A DNA stretch of 64,000 nt from Lepas anatifera (lineage: Eukaryota; Arthropoda; Thecostraca; Lepadidae). The notes under the pieces are model-generated. The model saw nothing but the letters and a program-made list of their open reading frames with translations. It made no database searches and was not told the origin of the DNA. Shown piece after piece: positions 1 to 10,666 of the stretch. Numbering within the stretch: the stretch's first letter is position 1; the number at the start of each line of letters is the position of its first letter. Where the stretch lies: positions 62,001-126,000 of the forward strand of contig JAOTON010000383.1 in NCBI GenBank assembly GCA_034440635.1. Reading direction: 5' to 3'. The translations under genes and the position numbers were made by a program.

Positions 1-979
1 CGCGCCAACGCTCTCGCGCGCCTAAACGTTATTATGTTAGGCGTCGTTGTGTGTCTTTTAAGTACTCTGTAAGCCCGTTTCCTTTCTAAAATCGCTTGTC
101 GGCATTCGTGGTTCCACCAGGGGACAGGAGTTCGTTTGGGTTTGCCGGAAGTCATTGGGATAAAACGTTTGGCTGCTGAGAGAATCATGTCATTAAAATG
201 CTTTACTGCTGCCGTTGCCGAACCCTCAGCACTTACATCCAAGGGGCCACATGCGCCCCGGAAGCCCTCCCAGTCAGCCCTTCGGAGGTTCCACCGGGAT
301 GGCAGAACCAGTGGTGCAGCCGACCGGGCTGAACGGATGTTTATTGGAAAGTGGTCACTCCCATGGAGGTCTTCAAGGGTGCACCAGCTGAGCTGGGTAA
401 AGAGTGAAGGTGAGCAGACAGAGAGGTCTATAGCCGAGAGCGATCCAGAAGGCAGGGTAAAGTGAGTGGGACGACCAGTGTTCAGCAGGCAGAGAGAGTT
501 GAGATGGAGGAAACGTTCCACTGTTCGGCCTCGGGGACACGAGCGGTCCGAGGACGCTCCCCATGATGGGTTGTGAGCATTAAAGTCGCCCAATAGAACA
601 AAAGGGGTTGGCAGTTGGTCAACAAGAGCATTAAGACTATGCAGATCAATGTTGCCACCAGGGGGAGGTAAATAGAACAAACTGTGATTTTCACAAATCC
701 TAAATCTACCCGGGCGGCCACTGCCTGCAGAACCGTGTTCAAGCGAACAGGGAAGCACGGGGTGCAGTGGTGAACTGCCACCATAACACCACCGTAGGCA
801 ATGGTGCTACTGAAAACGTCCTTTCTGAACGTCTGGAACTGTCGCAGGTTAAAAAGGCTTCCAGGCGACAGTTTTGTCTCTTGAAGGCAAAGCACACTAG
901 GGTTATACTGTGATATAATGTGTTGCAGGTCAGAAAGATTCGCGCGAATACCACGGCAGTTCCACTGAACAATAGTCAT
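1..979 (-). pseudogene. ORF2 5' part of copy A (endonuclease, frameshifted)
   Basis: The ATG at 979 opens an endonuclease/exonuclease/phosphatase domain (EEP; the nicking enzyme of target-primed reverse transcription). The start MTIVQWNCRG and the LQETK motif are at residues 1-36. The frame continues to about position 670, where a frameshift moves the coding sequence into another frame. There GDFNAH and later the SDHFP motif can be read on to base 1, ending near RRARALAR. The original frame stops at 482. The RT part is outside the window. The start lies 62 nt after the ORF1 stop. The gene is inactive as it stands, and the domain call is secure. Confidence 0.8.
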
Positions 980-1041
980 TTAAATAAAGGGAAACGGGCT
1001 TAGTGAGTAAAAGAAAAAGAACTGGCCTACGGTAACTGACC

Positions 1042-2697
1042 CTAGCCCTTCCAAGGGGGGCCGGAACCCCCGTATGGCCCTCTGGCTAGTCCCACGTTTG
1101 AACCACCCAGCCGGTTGCGAACCGGTCCGCGGCCTCGCCCGCTTTCGGTGGAATTACCGCGGGCGCGCGAGGTCTGGGGCTGGCTGAGAGGACTGCCCGC
1201 CGGACGTTTTGTCGGAGACCTACCGCGCGGCACTTCCTCAAAATTTTTTCGCATTGTTGCGACAGTGGACGAGGCAGTGTCGGTAGGAAGCTGTGCTGGC
1301 TGCGTCTCGGTACCCGAAACGGGTGGTGGCTGTGGCGCTGCAGCAGCGCCGCCAACGGGTGGAATGACAGGGGACGGCGGGCGGCGCCCTCCCGCGGGAG
1401 AGGCTTTTCCCCCTCGTCCCACGACTACCCATCCCTCTGAAACCGGCGGGAATCCACCGGGAGGCGCACCAGGTGTTGGTGCAGAGTCACCGGCACCAGG
1501 AAACGGCTGGTGCTTAGGGGCGGTGACAGACCCCTTTCCCCCATCCCTGGCAGGGGCCGAATGAGGAGAGACAGAAGCGGGGGCGATGACCTGCCCCTCA
1601 CCCCCCACGGAGGGGGCGCGCGGAGGAGGTGCCGCCGTCGGCTCAGGAGCCGGGGCGGCGGGCTGGCGTGAAAACACCAGCCCCATCCTCTCTGCCAGGC
1701 GAACAAAGTCCGCCACGGTTAGGGAGCGGATGACCTCCTCTGCGGTCATCCTTGGGGTGTTTGGTATACCTGTAGAGGCTACCTGTGCGAAACTTTTCCG
1801 CGGGTGGGACGCCTCGTATGCGTCCCGTGCCTCACGAAAACTGATACGTTGTGTGGTCTTTATAGATAGTATTTCTTTTTCTCGGAGAAACTCTGGGCAT
1901 GATCGGTCTGTTACCTGGTGGCAACCCCCACAGTTTGCACATTTCAATGCTTCGGCATCACACTCAGTGGTGCTGTGGTGTAACGATGAACACTTCCCAC
2001 ATACACCTTTACCTTTGCAGAATCGGGCACTGTGTCCATATTTCTGGCACGTAAAGCATCGCATGGGGCTTGGCACGAAGGGCCTCACCCCGACTCTTGA
2101 ATATCCAACAAAGATGTGATTCGGTAACTCTTCTGTGTCAAACGTAAGTATAACAGTGTCAGTGTCGAGCATAGCATCTCCACTTTTCCTACGAATCCTC
2201 CGCACCTCCACCACTCCGAGTTCCTCAAGTCCTTCAACAATCTCTTCCTCAGACAGCCCCCTTAGCTCCTGACTATTCACCACGCCTTTCTTAAAGTTCT
2301 TAGTTCTGTGTGCCTCTACTGAAATGTTGATTTTACATGTCTTTTTCGATCCCGAGTCCTTCCTCGTGAACGTCAGTTCCGTCAAGGAGAGTGCACGCTC
2401 GGCATCCTCGGTTCGCGCAAACTCAACTTCCAACGATCCGTCACGTAACTTGTCACATCTCACGACCTTGCCCAGACGATCTAGTGCTTCCTTTCGCTTG
2501 AATGGTGACAGTGCTGCAAGGGATGAGGATGTATCCAGTCCCCTCATTACCAAAACGCGAGGACAGGAAGGCTGGCTCATCGTCTTTTGCGGTTTGGGCG
2601 CAGGTGTCTGCATGGTCCCTTCCCCTCTAGGGGGTTGAGAGGTGTCTACCTCCAGTGGAGGGTGCGGAGAGGGATTTGTGGTGCGTGTGGTATCCAT
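1042..2697 (-). CDS. I-type ORF1, Gag-like nucleic-acid-binding protein (copy A)
   Basis: This is an uninterrupted frame of about 550 codons. I start it at the ATG at 2697 (MDTTRTT), the position shared with the ORF1 starts of copies B and C; the longer open frame to 2742 has no conserved start. The N-terminal third is Pro-rich. A conserved middle region (LSPFKRKEALDRLG) precedes three CCHC-type zinc knuckles: CFTCQKYGHSARFC, CGKCSSLHHSTTEC and a variant CANCGGCHQVTDRSC. The C-terminal half is a low-complexity Pro/Gly/Arg tail ending in PPWKG. LINE ORF1 proteins of this type bind the element RNA into a ribonucleoprotein. Compared with copy C, the N-terminal part is close but the part from HRTKNF onward is much more diverged. 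Confidence 0.85.
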   Translation of the reverse strand: MDTTRTTNPSPHPPLEVDTSQPPRGEGTMQTPAPKPQKTMSQPSCPRVLVMRGLDTSSSLAALSPFKRKEALDRLGKVVRCDKLRDGSLEVEFARTEDAERALSLTELTFTRKDSGSKKTCKINISVEAHRTKNFKKGVVNSQELRGLSEEEIVEGLEELGVVEVRRIRRKSGDAMLDTDTVILTFDTEELPNHIFVGYSRVGVRPFVPSPMRCFTCQKYGHSARFCKGKGVCGKCSSLHHSTTECDAEALKCANCGGCHQVTDRSCPEFLREKEILSIKTTQRISFREARDAYEASHPRKSFAQVASTGIPNTPRMTAEEVIRSLTVADFVRLAERMGLVFSRQPAAPAPEPTAAPPPRAPSVGGEGQVIAPASVSPHSAPARDGGKGSVTAPKHQPFPGAGDSAPTPGAPPGGFPPVSEGWVVVGRGGKASPAGGRRPPSPVIPPVGGAAAAPQPPPVSGTETQPAQLPTDTASSTVATMRKNFEEVPRGRSPTKRPAGSPLSQPQTSRARGNSTESGRGRGPVRNRLGGSNVGLARGPYGGSGPPWKG

Positions 2698-3829
2698 GAG
2701 AGTATGATTAATTTCGGCCAGCCACGTGCGCCCCCCTTCCAACGAGGGTGCTACAGGGCGAAACGACGCACGGGCTGGCTATACGGGGGGAAACGCCGCC
2801 GTTACAGAGGGGGAGAGAGACTCACCAAACCCCCCTGCCCCGACGACGGTCCCCCCCTTGCACCTAGCCTAGACGACCCCGGGCGGGGCCCAGACACCCC
2901 ACCCTCCCCGGGTGAAGTTGGGACCTCACCCAAGGAGGGAGGGGCAGCCGAGCCCCACCAAAGGCCGACAGACTTTTACAATGCTGCTACTCTTGTCGAT
3001 GCCCTCAAGAGTTCCCCGCCCTTGCGGAAATCCAGACCAAAGTAGAGTGTTGCTAGAGGACGACGAACGAACACAGCGCCTCCCTCAGCTCAGCTACCAG
3101 GACTCCTTCATCCCGGGGTACGGGTCGGTGCGCAGCTCACCTTAAAAAGACAGGCGCCCTCGCACGGCCTCATCGGAGCAGGCGACTACCACCTGCTCGT
3201 CACAACTGATTCCCGGCTGGTCCGAGAGAAGCGAGCCCCCCGGCCCGCAGGGCCGGCGATTAGAGGAATCCAATCGCCAGCCACACGAGCCGGAGGCCCA
3301 CATACACCCAGACCATCCAGGAATCATAGGCACGTGCGGGGACGCCCATGACACTGGGAAAAAGTGGGTAACTGGGAAGTTATGGCTTGGAAAAGGAAAG
3401 GGTCGGTCTGCGCTGTCCAGCCCAGACGCGCGCCGCACGCGACCGAGGTGCCCACACTCAAGACGAGCAAGAGTGCACACACCCCCGCCACCCGCGGAGA
3501 CACACCGGGCCAGACAACGCAGACAGTGGGCAGGAGGGGGTGTTTAGGAGTGGACAGAAAGGATATGGGTGGAAAGGCATGGAGAGACAAGGAAATAAGG
3601 AAAGAAGAGGAAAAGGAACAAGGAGTTGGTGGGATTTGAATTTAGGAAGGCCAAGAAAGGATGAGGATGGCAGTTTCGATTTGGCCTCTCGCCCGAAGAC
3701 GAGGGGCGAAACCCATCCTGCCAACTGGGGTCGCGGGTGTCGTCACATCCCGTGCCCAATTATCCATGTGCCGGACCAGTCAGCAGGTGCCAACAAGTCC
3801 AGCAGATGAAAATCGGTCCCCTGCGGGGG
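2698..3829 (-). promoter_or_regulatory. 5' UTR / presumed internal promoter of copy A
   Basis: About 1.13 kb separates the element's 5' end from the ORF1 ATG. The sequence is nearly the same in copies B (9537-10666) and C (25689-26816), including CACGTG and a purine-rich stretch near 3585-3660. Full-length I-type elements carry a promoter inside the 5' UTR; that role is inferred here. The first 11 bases on the minus strand, CCCCGCAGGGG, can form a small hairpin. Confidence 0.6.
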
Positions 3830-3841
3830 TTTTCTGTCGCC

Positions 3842-5815
3842 ATTAACATCATTAATGGCGACTGCGAAGAGTGTCACAGATAAAACAGATCCCTGGGCCG
3901 TGCCATTTTCCTGAGTGTGCTGTGCTGACAGTATGCCACCGATTCTAAAGCAGAAGCGACGGTCTTTAAGGAAGTTGGAGAGAAACCAGCCCATGCGGCC
4001 CCGTATTCCATGTCCTGACAGCTTCTGCAAAATGCCATGCCTCCAAGCTGAGTCATAGGCGTGCTTAATGTCGTAAAATATAGCAACGGTATGATGTTTT
4101 CTTGCAAAGCCTTCGCGAACGCTGGCGTCAAGTGTCAGTAAATGGTCGATTGCACTACGGGTTTGGCGAAAACCACATTGTACGTTCGTGAGAAGGTCAT
4201 TGTTTTCAAGAAACCAAATTAAACGAGTATTTACCATTCTTTCAAAAAGCTTTCCTACGCATGATGTGAGCGAGATTGGGCGGAAGTCGTCAGGAGCGTT
4301 GCCGTCTTTTCCCGGCTTCAGGATAGGGATGACTATGGCCTCGCGCCACTGTTCCGGGAAATCGCAGTTAATCCACATCGTATTGAAGATGTCCAGGAGG
4401 CAGACAAGAGACCGATCAGGGAGGTGGTGCAACATTGAGTTAGTTATCAGATCCGGTCCTGGTGAAACTGATTTGCATTTATTGAGAGCATTTTTAAGTT
4501 CAGGCATGGTAAATGGTGTATTATACGAGTCAGTGTTGTTGGTGCCGAAATGGACAGCTTTCGCCTCCTCTCGTCTGCGAAAACGTTGAAACTCGGCGTT
4601 CTGGTTTGCTGTGCTACATCTGGTATTGAAAGCAGACGCCATTCGGTTTGCGACCGTCACTGGATCAGTGATCCTCGCATTGTTTTCTACCAAGACCAGG
4701 GCGGTTGTAGATCTGCGCTTCCCCTGGATACTCTGGATTCGGTTCCAGACCTGTGTTGTGGGAGTGAAACGATTTACTATGGTTACGTATGATATCCACC
4801 ACCTTCGTTTGGAGTTCAACACGACTCGGCGAGCAAATGCTCTAGCCTGTTTAAAAAGTATCAGATTGGAATTAGTAACACGCTTCTTGAAAATACGCAA
4901 AGCCCGTTTCCTTTTAAAAATGGCATTTTTACATTCCAAGTTCCACCACGGAACTGGAATATGCCTAAGTCTTTTTGATGTCATGGGTATAAAAACCTTA
5001 GCGGCCGTGATAACCATGTCGTTGAACTTACTAACTGCCTGGGTTGCCGAGGCCCCCTCTATGGGGAGGTCCACCGGACCGCATGCACCCTCAAAGCCAG
5101 CCCAGTCTGCGCAACGCATGTTCCAGCGGATCGGTAAGCTTTTTGGAGCACGTGGCCGGACTGGTTTAAGAACGATAGGATAGTGATCGCTGCCGAAAGT
5201 ATCATCGAGAGTACTCCATTGGAACTGGCTGAGGAGGGAAGGGGAACAGACAGAAAGGTCTATGGCCGAGCACGAGCCAGATGGAAAAGTTATATGAGTG
5301 GGGCGACCAGTGTTTAGGATACAAAGGGAATTTAGGTGAAGAAAACGCTCTACAGTTCGGCCCCGAGGGCCCGAGCGACCGGCGGGTTCACCCCAAGCAG
5401 GGCTATGAACATTAAAATCACCCATTAGTATAAATGGGGCTGGAAGCTGATCTACCATGTTGTTTAGGTCATTGATGTTTAGACTGCAGCCCGGTGTAAG
5501 GTAAATTGAGCAAATTGTCACTTTTAAAAATCCAAAGTCCACTCGGGCAGCTACTGACTGCAGCCCTGTGATTAAGGCTATACGGTGACATGGGGTGGAA
5601 TGGTGCACCGCAACCATAACACCACCGTACGCGATTGTAGAACTAAAAATGTCTTTTCTAAATGTTTGATAATTTCTTATGTCAACGGCAGCCACAGGAG
5701 GCAGCTTCGTCTCCTGGAGGCATATAACTGAGGGGTTATACCCCGATAAAATGTGTTGTAGGCCTGAAAAGTTAGCTCGGAGACCTCGGCAGTTCCATTG
5801 TATGATTGATGTCAT
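3842..5815 (-). CDS. I-type ORF2 (copy B): EEP endonuclease and RT, cut by copy A
   Basis: From the ATG at 5815 this frame is open for about 655 codons until copy A interrupts it. The EEP domain (residues about 1-230) shows WNCRGLRANF, LQETK, GDFNVHSPAWG and GSDHYPI. The RT follows, with DFRPISLTS, the first catalytic region FYDIKHAYDSAWRHG (D in FYD) and GTAQGSVLSVTLFAVAIND. The second catalytic FVDD box is lost because copy A enters just after INDVNGD. The reading frame runs on into the copy A 5' UTR for about 30 codons and stops near 3743; that tail is not part of the protein. No frameshift is visible before the break, so copy B was probably intact when it was hit. Confidence 0.85.
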
Positions 5816-5864
5816 AAAGATTAAAAGAAACGGGCTTGTTAAATAGTACATAAGTCGGCCTAAC

Positions 5865-6837
5865 CCTTCCAAGGGGGACCGCAGCCTCCGTATGAGCCCC
5901 TAGATGGTGCCGGGGAGGGGCCGCCGAGCCGGTTACGGACCGGACCACGACCTCGTCCGGTATCCAGCGAGTTTCCGCGTGCCCTCGAGGTTTGCGGTTG
6001 GCTGGGGGGGGACTCTCAGCCGGACGCTTAACCGGGGACCTTCCCCGGGAACAAGCTTCAAAATTCTTGCGGACTGCTGCCACAGTGGACGACTGAGTCT
6101 GGGAGAGAGGTTGTGTGGGCGCTAGGTCTGTGTCGGACGTGGACGGGGGCAGCGGCGCTGAGCCAGTGCTTCCGGCAGGTGGTTTGATGGGCGACAGTGG
6201 GCGGCGCCTCCCCGTGGGAGAGGGTTTGCCTCTTCGTCCCACCACTGTCCAGCCCTCCAAGTCTGGCGGGGATTCGCCGCTGGGAGACTGGCCAGCAGCC
6301 ATCGTCGGCTGGTGTTCAAGGGCAGGGTCAGATCCCCGCCCTCCGCCCCCCAGCGGGAGCTGGAGGTGGAGAAATAAAAGCGGGAGTGTTGTTCCGCTCC
6401 CGGTCCCCGTCCCGGGGACGGGGAGGGGGAGGGAGGAGGTGCCGCCGTCGGCTCAGGTGCCGGGGCGACGGGCTGGCCAGAGATGACCAGCCCCATCTTA
6501 CCTGCCAGGCGGACGAAGTCCGCCATGGTCAGGAATCGGATGACCTCCTCCGGGGTCATCCGTGATGGTGGTGGGGGTCCCACCGAAGCTGCATCAGAGT
6601 ACTTTTTCCGCGGGTGGCGGGCCTCGTAGGCTTCACGGGCTTCTCGGAAGTTCAGGCGACCTTTAACCTTAATTTCCATGATCTCTTTTTCCTTTTGAAG
6701 TGAAGGGCAGTCGCGGTCAGTGGCAGAGTGAGGGAGCTGACCCTCGCCGCAGTTAACACAGTATTTATTGGCTGAGCAGTCATCGGCAACGTGATCGCTG
6801 GATCCACATCTGGCACATACGCGCTTGCCCCTACATG
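5865..6837 (-). pseudogene. I-type ORF1 C-terminal part (copy B)
   Basis: This is the continuation of copy B ORF1 after the plus-strand insertion. It begins at the second zinc knuckle (CARCGSSDHVADDC) and the third (CVNCGEGQLPHSATDRDC), then the conserved FREAREAYEARHPRK and MTPEEVIRFLTMADFVRL blocks, then a Pro/Arg-rich tail. The tail shifts frame near 6120-6300, since RGKPSPTGRRRPLSP is read in another frame. The fragment is therefore a broken gene in two ways: split by the insertion and frameshifted. Confidence 0.75.
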
Positions 6838-8697
6838 CTCTCAGGTATATGGTGAACTTAATCGGCAGGTGAAGGCAGCGATACGATGCGACACGCGCGA
6901 CGATGTGCAAAGGCGGTTACAGGAGAAGGGTCGTAGAGGTATATGGAGGTGTATTGATAGGGTGATTGGTAGCAAGAGATGTAGGGATAGGGTGACGCCA
7001 GACGCAACAGCTGATGACTTAAACCAGTTTTTTGTCGGTGTCGGCCCACGGGTGGCGGCTGAAGTAACTGCTATGGGAGCTGTCCCGTCATTGGCATGTC
7101 GGTTACCGCGCGTGGGTGCTTGCGCTCTCACTTTGCGTGTTAATACCCTAGATGAGTTGCAAGCCATTGTGTTCAGCAAAGGCTCCTCCACCTCATGTGC
7201 TAGCGATGGCATAAGTATGCACATCGTCCGCCTCATTTTCGAATCCCAGGGTCTGGCACTTCTCCACTTGATCAACAGCTCCATCCTCACCAATGAAATC
7301 CCAGATGCCTGGAAACATTCCCTAGTTCATCCCATATTTAAGTCCGGCGATTCCTCCGATCCCTCCAGTTTCCGCCCTATCAGTATTATCCCATCCATCA
7401 CTAAAATCCTTGAGCGTGCGGTTCATCAGCAGCTCTATGCTTACCTATCCGACAACCACCTCCTATCCTCCACCCAGCACGGATTTCGCCCTCGTCACTC
7501 GTGCGAAAGCGCGATGGTATCCATCACTGATAGTATCTTGTCCGCCAATGATCGTGGAGAGGTGTCGCTCCTCTGTCTCCTCGGCTTGAGCAAGTGTTTC
7601 GATGTGATTGACCACTCTCGTTTGATTAAAAAATTGCAGGCTCATGGAATTGATATTTCATGGTTTTCAGCATACTTTCGGCGCCACACCCAGAGCGTCA
7701 GCCTCCCAGCTGACAATCTGGGTGTCTCTAAAGTCTCTACTTGTCTCCCAAACAAAATGGGCATTTTCCAAGGTTCTTGTCTCGGCCCTCTGCTCTACAG
7801 CATCTTTGCAAACGACCTAAGCCTGTATGCTGGGGACGCGGTCGTCGTCCAGTACGCAGATGATACCCAGATCCTTGTCAGCGGCAAAAATCTCACTTTC
7901 AGTCACTCATTCAACGGATGGAAAAGACATTGGCTTCGTTAGACATTTGGTTTAGGGGCAACGGACTCAAAGTTAACGCTGGTAAAACCCAACTCATACT
8001 GCTAGGAAGTGCTCCAAACGTTCGGCAATTAGGTGATTTTACTGTCAAATTTCGCGATGTTAATCTGGTTCCATCTATGACTGTCAAAAATCTCGGACTG
8101 ACCTTCGACCGCGCCCTCAGCTGGGATTCTCACATTTCTCTTCTCACTCGTCAATGCTTTGGAATTCTGAGTGGTTTGTCACATCTGAGGCACTGCTTGC
8201 CTCCCAGAGTCATCTCGCCGATAGTCAGTTCACTCGTTATTTCCCGTGTCCGATATTGCATTAGTGTTTTTGGCAACGGAACTCATATAAACAATATTCG
8301 ACTCCAAAATATAATTAATTATGCAGCAAAGGTAATTTTCGGCCGCAGAAAATTTGACCATGTCTCTGGTTTATTAGAGGAACTTGACTGGCTGTCGGCG
8401 GGAGAGCTGGTGAGGTACCACACGCTTGCACTTGTACACAAGACAGTGTGTTTCGGGGAGCCAGAGGAGCTGGCCCGGGGATTCGTGTGTGTCGGCTCTA
8501 TACGGGAGCGTATCACCAGACAGGACGCAAATATCGTTGTGCCACGCTCTCGTACTGGAATGGGCCAACGTAGGTTTAGCTCCAGGGGGGCCTCCCTTTA
8601 TAATGAACTGCCTGGGGAGCTGAGTGTTTTACCGGTTCCGCTTTTTTGTCGTGCCTTTAAAAAGTATATAATAGCAGAGCGGGATCAGGTGCGCTGA
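6838..8697 (+). pseudogene. Reverse transcriptase ORF2 fragment, CR1/L2 superclade
   Basis: The first frame (to a stop near 7942) carries RT motifs: SFRPISIIPSITKILERAV, QHGFRPRHSCESA, a changed first catalytic block LSKCFDVIDHS (normally D-x-S-x-A-F-D), GIFQGSCLGPLLYSIFANDL and the YADDTQIL box near 7855. A frameshift near 7915 moves the C-terminal thumb region into another frame (MEKTLASLDIWFRGNGLKVN to RDQVR, stop at 8697). No RNase H follows. The substitution of the usual D in the first block and the frameshift show that the copy is dead. An exact clade would need a phylogeny. Confidence 0.75.
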
Positions 8698-8872
8698 GCG
8701 AGTGGTGTTTGTGTGATATGCTTTGTCTTTTAACGATGTTTTTATATAACCCTGTTTACATTGATTTTAATGTCGTGTGTGTGTGTCTCCTTCTTACCAT
8801 TCCAACTGACGTGGGGTCGTAGTAGCCATGGATGACCGTGGAAGACTGAATAAAGTCTTTGTCTTTGTCTTT
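6838..8872 (+). mobile_element. 5'-truncated CR1/L2-superclade LINE inserted in copy B
   Basis: This plus-strand insertion of about 2.03 kb lies in copy B's ORF1. It starts inside RT coding sequence, so it lacks an endonuclease, and ends with a 3' UTR, an AATAAA signal at 8849-8854 and a tail of three GTCTTT/TCTTTG units (8855-8873). The boundaries come from comparison with the unbroken ORF1 of copy C at 25005-25060. The tail unit overlaps a natural TTTGTGG in the target, so the exact right edge is ambiguous by a few bases. 5' truncation and a short repeated tail are typical of LINE retrotransposition. Confidence 0.75.
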
Positions 8873-9536
8873 GTGGTGGTGGTGTGGCCGTAGCGCTGGC
8901 ATCTAAAGCATCTCATGGGTGACGGGATGAACAATCGGACGCCAATTCGGAGGTATCCTACATATATGTGGTCGGGAATGTCGGGCTTGTCAAATGTCAG
9001 AACAATTGTATCGCTTTCCTCTATCTCAGAACCTCTCCTTGTCTTCATGCGTCGCGCATCAAAAACATCAAAATCAGCAAGGCCATCGACAATCTCATCA
9101 TCACACACGCCTCTCAGCTCTGGACACCGGATAACACCTTTCGAGAAGTTCTTTGTTTTGTGTGGTTCGCAAGTGACCTTGAATGAGACTGATGTTTTCT
9201 TGCCGTTTACTCGCTTAGAGAATGATATTTGCGTCGTGTGTAGTGCCCGTTCTGCCTCCTTTGGGTCCCCAAACTCCAGCTCCAACGCACCATCCCTCAG
9301 ACTATCGCAGCGTACAATATTTCCAAGACGGTCACATGCTTCCTTTTTCTGGAACGGGGATAGTGCACCGAGACTGGATTCCAGTCCCTTCATGACCAGC
9401 ACGCGTGGATTCGTCGGGTGAAGAGCTTTCGGTGCAGTACCTCCTCCTGGTGGAGGTCGGAGAGGTCCGGCTCTGGACTGATCTGGTACAGACGAGGATG
9501 TGAGGGGAGGGGGTTTTCGAGGTTAGAGGTATCCAT
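8873..9536 (-). pseudogene. I-type ORF1 N-terminal part (copy B)
   Basis: The ATG at 9536 (MDTSNLENPL) matches the ORF1 start of copies A and C. A Pro-rich leader precedes the conserved region VLVMKGLESSLGALSPF and the block TKNFSKGVIRCPELRG, ending in the first zinc knuckle CFRCQRYGHTT where the plus-strand element is inserted. The first 110 residues differ clearly from copies A and C, but the part after TKNFSKG is close to copy C, which suggests a mosaic origin. The protein continues at 6837. Confidence 0.75.
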
Positions 9537-10666
9537 GGAAGTATTGTTTGAATTCAGCCAGCCACGTGCGCCCCCCTTCCGACGAGGGTGCTACTAGGCG
9601 AGACGACACACGGGCTGGCTATACGGGGGGAGAAGTCGCCGTTACAAAGGGGGGAGAGAGACTCACCAAACCCCCCCTGCCCCGACGACGGTCCCCCCTT
9701 GCACCTAGCCTAGACGACCCGGGCGGGGCGCAGACACCCCACCCTCCCCGGGTGAAGTTGGGACTTCACCCAAGGAGGGAGGGGCAGCCGAGCCCCACCA
9801 AAGGCCGACAGACTTTTACAATGCTGCTACTCTTGTCGATGCCCTCAAGAGTTCCCCGCCCTTGCGGAAATCCAGACCAAAGTAGAGTGTTGCTAGAGGC
9901 ACACGAACGAAAACAGCGCCTACCTCAGCTCAGCTACCAGGACTCCTTCATCCCGGGGTACGGGTCGGTGCGCAGCTCACCTTAAAAAGACGGGCGCCCC
10001 CACACGGCCTCATCGGAGCAGGCGACTACCACCTGCCCGTCACAACTGATTCCCGGCTGGTCCGAGAGAAGCGAGCCCCTGGCTCGCAGGGCCGGCGATT
10101 AGAGGGATCCAATCGTCAGCCACACGAGCCGGAGGCCCACATACACCCAGACCATCCAGGAATCATAGGCACGTGCGGGGACGCCCATGACACTGGGAAA
10201 AGGTGGGTAACTGGGAAGTTATGAATTGGAAAAGGAAGCGGGTCGGTCTGCGCTGTCTAGCCCATCCGCGCGCCGCACGCGACCGAGGTGTCCACACTCA
10301 AGACGAGCGAGAGTGCACACACTCCCGCCACCCGCGGAGACACGCCGAGCCAGACATCGCAAACAGTGGATAGGAGGGGAATTTAGGAGTGGACAGAAAG
10401 GATACGGGTGGAAAGGCATGGAAAGACAAGGAAGTAAGGAAAGAAGAGGAAAAGGAACAAGGATATGGAGGGATTTGAAGTTAGGAGGGCTGAGAAAGGA
10501 TGAGGATGGCAGTCTCGATTTGGCCCATCACCCGAAGGCGGGGGCGAAACCCATCCTGCCAACTGGGGTCGCGGGTGTCGTCACATCCCGTACCCAATTA
10601 TCCGTGTGCCGGACCTGTCAGCAGGTGCAAACGAGTCCGGCAGATGAAAATTGGTCCCCTGCGGGG
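9537..10666 (-). promoter_or_regulatory. 5' UTR / presumed internal promoter of copy B
   Basis: This is the second near-identical copy of the 1.13-kb 5' UTR. It ends at GCGGGG (10661-10666), exactly where BEL/Pao coding sequence begins. Confidence 0.6.

Larger units (their letters stand above)
1..3829 (-). mobile_element. I-type non-LTR retrotransposon, copy A (5' end complete, 3' end outside window)
   Basis: On the minus strand this element runs from a 5' end at about 3828-3829 through a 1.1-kb 5' UTR and ORF1 into ORF2, and leaves the window at base 1. The 5' end was set by comparison with copies B (10666) and C (26816): all three end at the same bases, GGTCCCCTGCGGGG on the plus strand, and then diverge. 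Copy A lies inside the RT domain of copy B, whose coding sequence stops at about 3830-3842. It is called I-type because the better preserved copy C has endonuclease, RT and RNase H in one ORF2. Its target duplication cannot be checked because the 3' end is missing. Confidence 0.85.
3830..10666 (-). mobile_element. I-type non-LTR retrotransposon, copy B (two segments)
   Basis: Copy B has its 5' end at 10666 and is read on the minus strand. The segment 10666 to about 8873 holds the 5' UTR and the ORF1 N-terminus. It is interrupted by a plus-strand RT element (about 6838-8872) inside the first zinc knuckle. It resumes at about 6837 with the rest of ORF1 and ORF2 to about 3842, where copy A is inserted. 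The remaining 3' part should lie left of the window. At its own 5' end it abuts BEL/Pao pol (10667 onward), so it jumped into that element. Comparison with copy C supports each junction: the zinc-knuckle coding sequence splits at YGHTT on one side and resumes at CRGKRVCARC on the other. Confidence 0.85.

Noticed and set aside
3743..3829. C-terminal extension of about 30 codons after copy B ORF2, and the same kind of tail on BEL pol at 10581-10666
   Set aside because: It is the 5' UTR of the inserted I-type element read by chance in an open frame, seen the same way in three copies.
3836..3862. Perfect inverted repeat with 11-base arms beside the copy A insertion as a regulatory or target structure
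   Set aside because: It lies in copy B RT codons (INDVNGD) and is explained by coding sequence; no counterpart is found at the other I-type insertion sites.
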